NCBI GenBank assembly: GCA_030427245.1
Contig: JAUHXA010000005.1
Location: 1 to 64,000, forward strand
Reading direction: 5' to 3'
DNA from: Bacteroidia bacterium
GTDB taxonomy: Bacteria > Bacteroidota > Bacteroidia > Chitinophagales > UBA2359
DNA length: 64,000 bases
Shown here: in pieces, positions 61,280 through 64,000 of the stretch
Layout: every line of letters begins with the position of its first letter
Position numbering within the stretch: the first letter of the stretch is position 1
Notes under the pieces: model-generated
Databases searched by the model: none
Seen by the model: the letters and a program-made list of their open reading frames with translations, nothing else
Told to the model about the DNA's origin: nothing
Translations under genes and position numbers: made by a program

Positions 61280-62794
61280 ATGGCAACTCCAAAAATTATT
61301 CGTTTTTTCCTAAAATTGAAAAAGAAAGAACGCAAAGAATTCAAACGTTTACTAAAAAACCACACATTCGAGAGGGATAGAAGTCAGTTAGGGTTTCTCT
61401 TGTTTGATAAGTTGGAACGCTTAGAATCTTATTATGGCACAGAGAAACTTATAGAGATGAATTCGGAAGAACTTGCTTCAAAAGTTTACAAAAAAGAACA
61501 ACCGAGTGAAAATGAAAGAAGGAAAAGATTTACGTTCCTATTGAAGCAGATGACCAACTATTTCCTTCTGAAAAAAGCGATGGATGAACAGGACGAATTA
61601 CTACATGATCAACTGCTACTTACAGTTTACAAAGAACGTGGCTTGGACAAATTGGCTCACCAATTGGCAGAGAATAAAATAAAAGACTTAGAAGTCAATA
61701 AAAGTAAAAATGCAACGGTATATCAGCAATTGGCAGATTTGCAATACTATCAATATAGCTATCCACGAACCAATCAAAATCGGGAAAAACGAGATTTGTT
61801 GGAAAAAATTCATGAAAATCAAGATCTTGCAGAGAGTTTAAAAAAACTTCAATCATGTTGTAGTCAATTGATGCGAGGCATTGAATATCAAACTGAAACA
61901 GAAGAAAAATATCTTCACCAAACCAAAGAATTGATAAAAGTATATGAGTTAGAGGAACATCCTTTGATTAAAATGTATCTGCAAGCTATTGCAGCAATGA
62001 GTTGCCCTTCTAAAGAGGAATATGGTATTTTGAGAAAAATGTTCGATGAACAAAGACATCTTATTTCGCAAGAAGACCGAAATCGATTTTTGAAATATTT
62101 GATGAGTCTATCTTCTATTTTGAATCTTAAATCAGGGGAAAAGGACTATTTTTTGGAACAAATTTACGATTTGTATCATATAAGCTTTTCAGAACAAGTT
62201 TTTATGCAGAACAATTACCTAAATGCTACATTATTTATTAATTATGTTGTTATAAGCATTGATTACCGACAGTTTTTACAGTTCAAAAAAGACAACGAGA
62301 AATTAGAAGAATTACCCAATTTACATGAAATTGTCAATAACAGCTTTGATAAATTGTATCATGAGGATAGAGAGCTTACCGAAAGGTTGGCTACTGCCTA
62401 TCTTTTTTATTATAAACCTCAATATAAGAGGGCTTTAAAAGAAATTGATGCCTATATGCAGTGCAATACTTACAGAACTGCAGCCGATAAACTTCACATC
62501 CGTACATTAAGGTTGCGTATCTATTTTGAAGAAGGTCATGTTGATAAAGTTTTGACATGGGGCAAGGCTTTTTTGAAATTTTTGAAAGACAATCGCTCCG
62601 GGTTCTCTCATAACCAAGTAAAATCGCATGAAAATTTTGTTTATATTGCAAAAGATCTCATCAATAAAAAACTCTCAAAAAAAGCAGCATTGAAGAAAAT
62701 TAATCAAACAAAGTTGTTGACTTGCCGCAATTGGCTCAAAATTCAGGCTACTCAATTGGATGATGGTGAAACAGAAGCAATGGGCGGTTCTTGA
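61280..62794 (+). CDS. Helical cytoplasmic protein of unrecognised family
   Basis: 504-residue soluble protein with no signal peptide or membrane span, predicted almost wholly helical. The N-terminus is strongly basic (FFLKLKKKERKEFKRLLKNH), then helices with regular heptads (FTFLLKQMTNYFLLKKAM, YQQLADLQYYQYSYPR) and a C-terminal basic helix (AKDLINKKLSKKAALKKINQ). The pattern resembles a degenerate TPR or HEAT solenoid. I do not recognise a catalytic motif. A perfect palindrome lies just upstream. Context gives no function; the TPR gene at 63536 nearby may or may not be linked. Confidence 0.6.
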   Translation: MATPKIIRFFLKLKKKERKEFKRLLKNHTFERDRSQLGFLLFDKLERLESYYGTEKLIEMNSEELASKVYKKEQPSENERRKRFTFLLKQMTNYFLLKKAMDEQDELLHDQLLLTVYKERGLDKLAHQLAENKIKDLEVNKSKNATVYQQLADLQYYQYSYPRTNQNREKRDLLEKIHENQDLAESLKKLQSCCSQLMRGIEYQTETEEKYLHQTKELIKVYELEEHPLIKMYLQAIAAMSCPSKEEYGILRKMFDEQRHLISQEDRNRFLKYLMSLSSILNLKSGEKDYFLEQIYDLYHISFSEQVFMQNNYLNATLFINYVVISIDYRQFLQFKKDNEKLEELPNLHEIVNNSFDKLYHEDRELTERLATAYLFYYKPQYKRALKEIDAYMQCNTYRTAADKLHIRTLRLRIYFEEGHVDKVLTWGKAFLKFLKDNRSGFSHNQVKSHENFVYIAKDLINKKLSKKAALKKINQTKLLTCRNWLKIQATQLDDGETEAMGGS

Positions 62795-62885
62795 TTTTGA
62801 TAAAAAGAGGAGAAGGAAACGCTAAGACTTTAGAGTGACCTCTCCTCTGTACTGTATCAACGAAATATTTTACCCAATTGTCGCT

Positions 62886-63263
62886 TTAATGAATATGCAG
62901 TTGAAAACTTTCTACATCGGTAGTTGTCTGTACTTGTAAAACGTAGTAGCCGCTTGATAACCCGCTAATATCTAAGGTCATAGAGTTGGCTGCATTGGAT
63001 AATCTTTCCGAAAGAACGACTTGCTGATTACTGTCGTACAAATCTGCTGCTAAAATAATGTCATCTTCTTCTACAGATTCAATGAGGATTTCAAGACCTG
63101 TTACAGTCATTATAATATCGTTTTCGGACTCAATAGGTATAACAGTCGTTACAGCTACATTCATAAGCGTAAGCGGTTTTTCTGCTTGAATAGATTTGTT
63201 ACCAAAAAGACACAAGCATACAAGACATACTAAAGGTATGTGTTTAATCATTGAGTTAAACAT
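62886..63263 (-). CDS. Small exported protein with CTD-like end and no passenger
   Basis: 125-residue protein from the ATG at 63263 (signal MFNSMIKHIPLVCLVC, ending SIQAE; the open frame to 63308 adds nothing recognisable). The mature 100 residues start with a short beta segment and end with a T9SS CTD-like motif (AADLYDSNQQVVLSERL, MTLDISGLSSGYYVLQVQT, FQLHIH). There is no cargo domain. It may be a tiny T9SS substrate, a decoy or a degraded relative. It is the second CTD-only item in the window. Convergent with the helical-protein gene; the 91-base gap has only a weak GAGGAGA/TCTCCTC pairing. Confidence 0.65.
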   Translation of the reverse strand: MFNSMIKHIPLVCLVCLCLFGNKSIQAEKPLTLMNVAVTTVIPIESENDIIMTVTGLEILIESVEEDDIILAADLYDSNQQVVLSERLSNAANSMTLDISGLSSGYYVLQVQTTTDVESFQLHIH

Positions 63264-63535
63264 AATTTTAATTAATTTAATGTTAATGAAATGGATATTT
63301 GGTATCAATACTACTCGCGAGGCGTATTAAATAATTGTTATTGTGATGGTTGAAGTGAGCATTAGAAGTAGAAGTATATTGCCCACAATATACACTACAC
63401 ATTTTAGTGATTTCGTTACCTTTTTTGCAGAAGAAATTTTGAGTAGTTTTTCGAAAGAGGTTTAAAACAAACAATCACAACATAGAGTTACTATAACAAC
63501 CGCCCTTACTTACTTTACCTTAAAAATGACAAAAT

Positions 63536-64000
63536 ATGAACGAAGAAAATGCTTTAAAAGCGGCAAAAAAATATCTAAAACAAGCGGATAAATTACACTA
63601 TAAGGCAAAATATAAAAAGGAAATATCCTTCCTCAATCAAGCTTTGGCTATCTATGAAAAATTTGAAAAATGGGAAAAATATGCAGATGTATTGAATAGG
63701 TTAGCGAGACACTATATTGTATTGGAAAAAATCCCGAAAGCAGAGAATTATTTAGGTGAAATTTTGAAAATATATAGTACTTATTCATCTCTCAAAGTCT
63801 CTATTTTAGCAACTGCTTATTATCACTACAGTTATATACATGGATATATAGGAGAGAACGATGAAGCCTTGAACTATTTGGATAAGGCGATGGAAATATG
63901 GAATGAATTTCCCGATGATTATATAGTAGAAAGGAGTGCTGCTTTTAATAGAAAGGCTATGATAGCTATAGAAGATAGTGATTTCCAATTAGCAATTGAA
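63536..64000 (+). CDS. TPR-repeat protein, truncated by window end
   Basis: The ATG at 63536 opens 155 codons without a stop to the last base. The protein has TPR-like helices (AAKKYLKQADKLHYKAKYKKE, FLNQALAIYEKFEKWEKYADV, KAENYLGEILKIYSTYS, ALNYLDKAMEIWNEF) of about 40 residues each with small-large packing residues. No signal peptide. In Bacteroidota such N-terminal TPR arrays often precede CHAT, kinase or DNA-binding domains, which would lie outside the window. The intergenic 272 bases before it hold no recognisable gene. Confidence 0.75.
   Translation, partial: MNEENALKAAKKYLKQADKLHYKAKYKKEISFLNQALAIYEKFEKWEKYADVLNRLARHYIVLEKIPKAENYLGEILKIYSTYSSLKVSILATAYYHYSYIHGYIGENDEALNYLDKAMEIWNEFPDDYIVERSAAFNRKAMIAIEDSDFQLAIE

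Noticed and set aside
63283-63474. 63-codon minus-strand frame upstream of the small CTD-like protein
   Set aside because: No start context or recognisable feature; it lies in a divergent promoter region.

Overview
This window looks like the chromosome of a gliding-type Bacteroidota bacterium, perhaps of the Saprospirales or a related lineage. The taxon is inferred from gene content only. The DNA is AT-rich. Many secreted proteins end in a type IX secretion (T9SS) C-terminal sorting domain (CTD). There is a PorV/PorQ-like and PorU-like pair (17.2-18.2 and 12.0-17.1 kb) and a PorX-like response regulator/PglZ protein (35.6-37.1 kb). There is also a SusD-like lipoprotein, and a few promoters fit the Bacteroidota -7 motif TAnnTTTG. 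I saw no rRNA, tRNA, CRISPR array, prophage or transposase gene.

Layout. 0-10 kb: an ABC permease, a cytoplasmic S9 peptidase, an outer-membrane protein, then a polyphosphate locus: PPK2 translationally coupled to a sugar-kinase/RapZ fusion, divergent from SixA and PPK1. 10-18 kb: a DsbA-family protein, homoserine kinase, an orphan CTD fragment, and porU and porV. 18-30 kb: lipid kinase, histidine kinase, a secreted lysyl-oxidase-like protein, KptA, an orphan SusD, a T9SS cargo and a desaturase. 30-34 kb: an ECF sigma factor, probable anti-sigma factor and outer-membrane protein, followed by an NlpE/META lipoprotein. 34-52 kb: DUF72, PorX, a GNAT-like protein, an alpha-oxoamine synthase, NUDIX, YigZ, a secreted metallopeptidase, a nucleoside phosphorylase, a PhoD-like lipoprotein, an exported amidase, and Lrp divergent from 4-hydroxyphenylpyruvate dioxygenase. 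52-61 kb: seven consecutive minus-strand genes, all with export signals, including a PPC-repeat T9SS cargo, a CsgG-like protein, a VWA lipoprotein, two outer-membrane proteins and an unrecognised four-repeat protein. 61-64 kb: an unrecognised helical protein, a tiny CTD-like secreted protein, and a TPR protein cut by the window end.

The most noteworthy coding signal is a T9SS cargo (21144-23570) that keeps the copper histidines of animal lysyl oxidase and both residues that form its lysine tyrosylquinone cofactor, together with a dockerin-like segment. The most noteworthy non-coding signals are small inverted-repeat elements. One 133-bp element has perfect 14-bp ends and a perfect 9-bp target duplication (40452-40602). 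An 80-bp element occurs twice in opposite orientation. A leader element upstream of two secreted or outer-membrane genes contains alternative, mutually exclusive stems, and a related motif lies in the predicted porV 5' leader.
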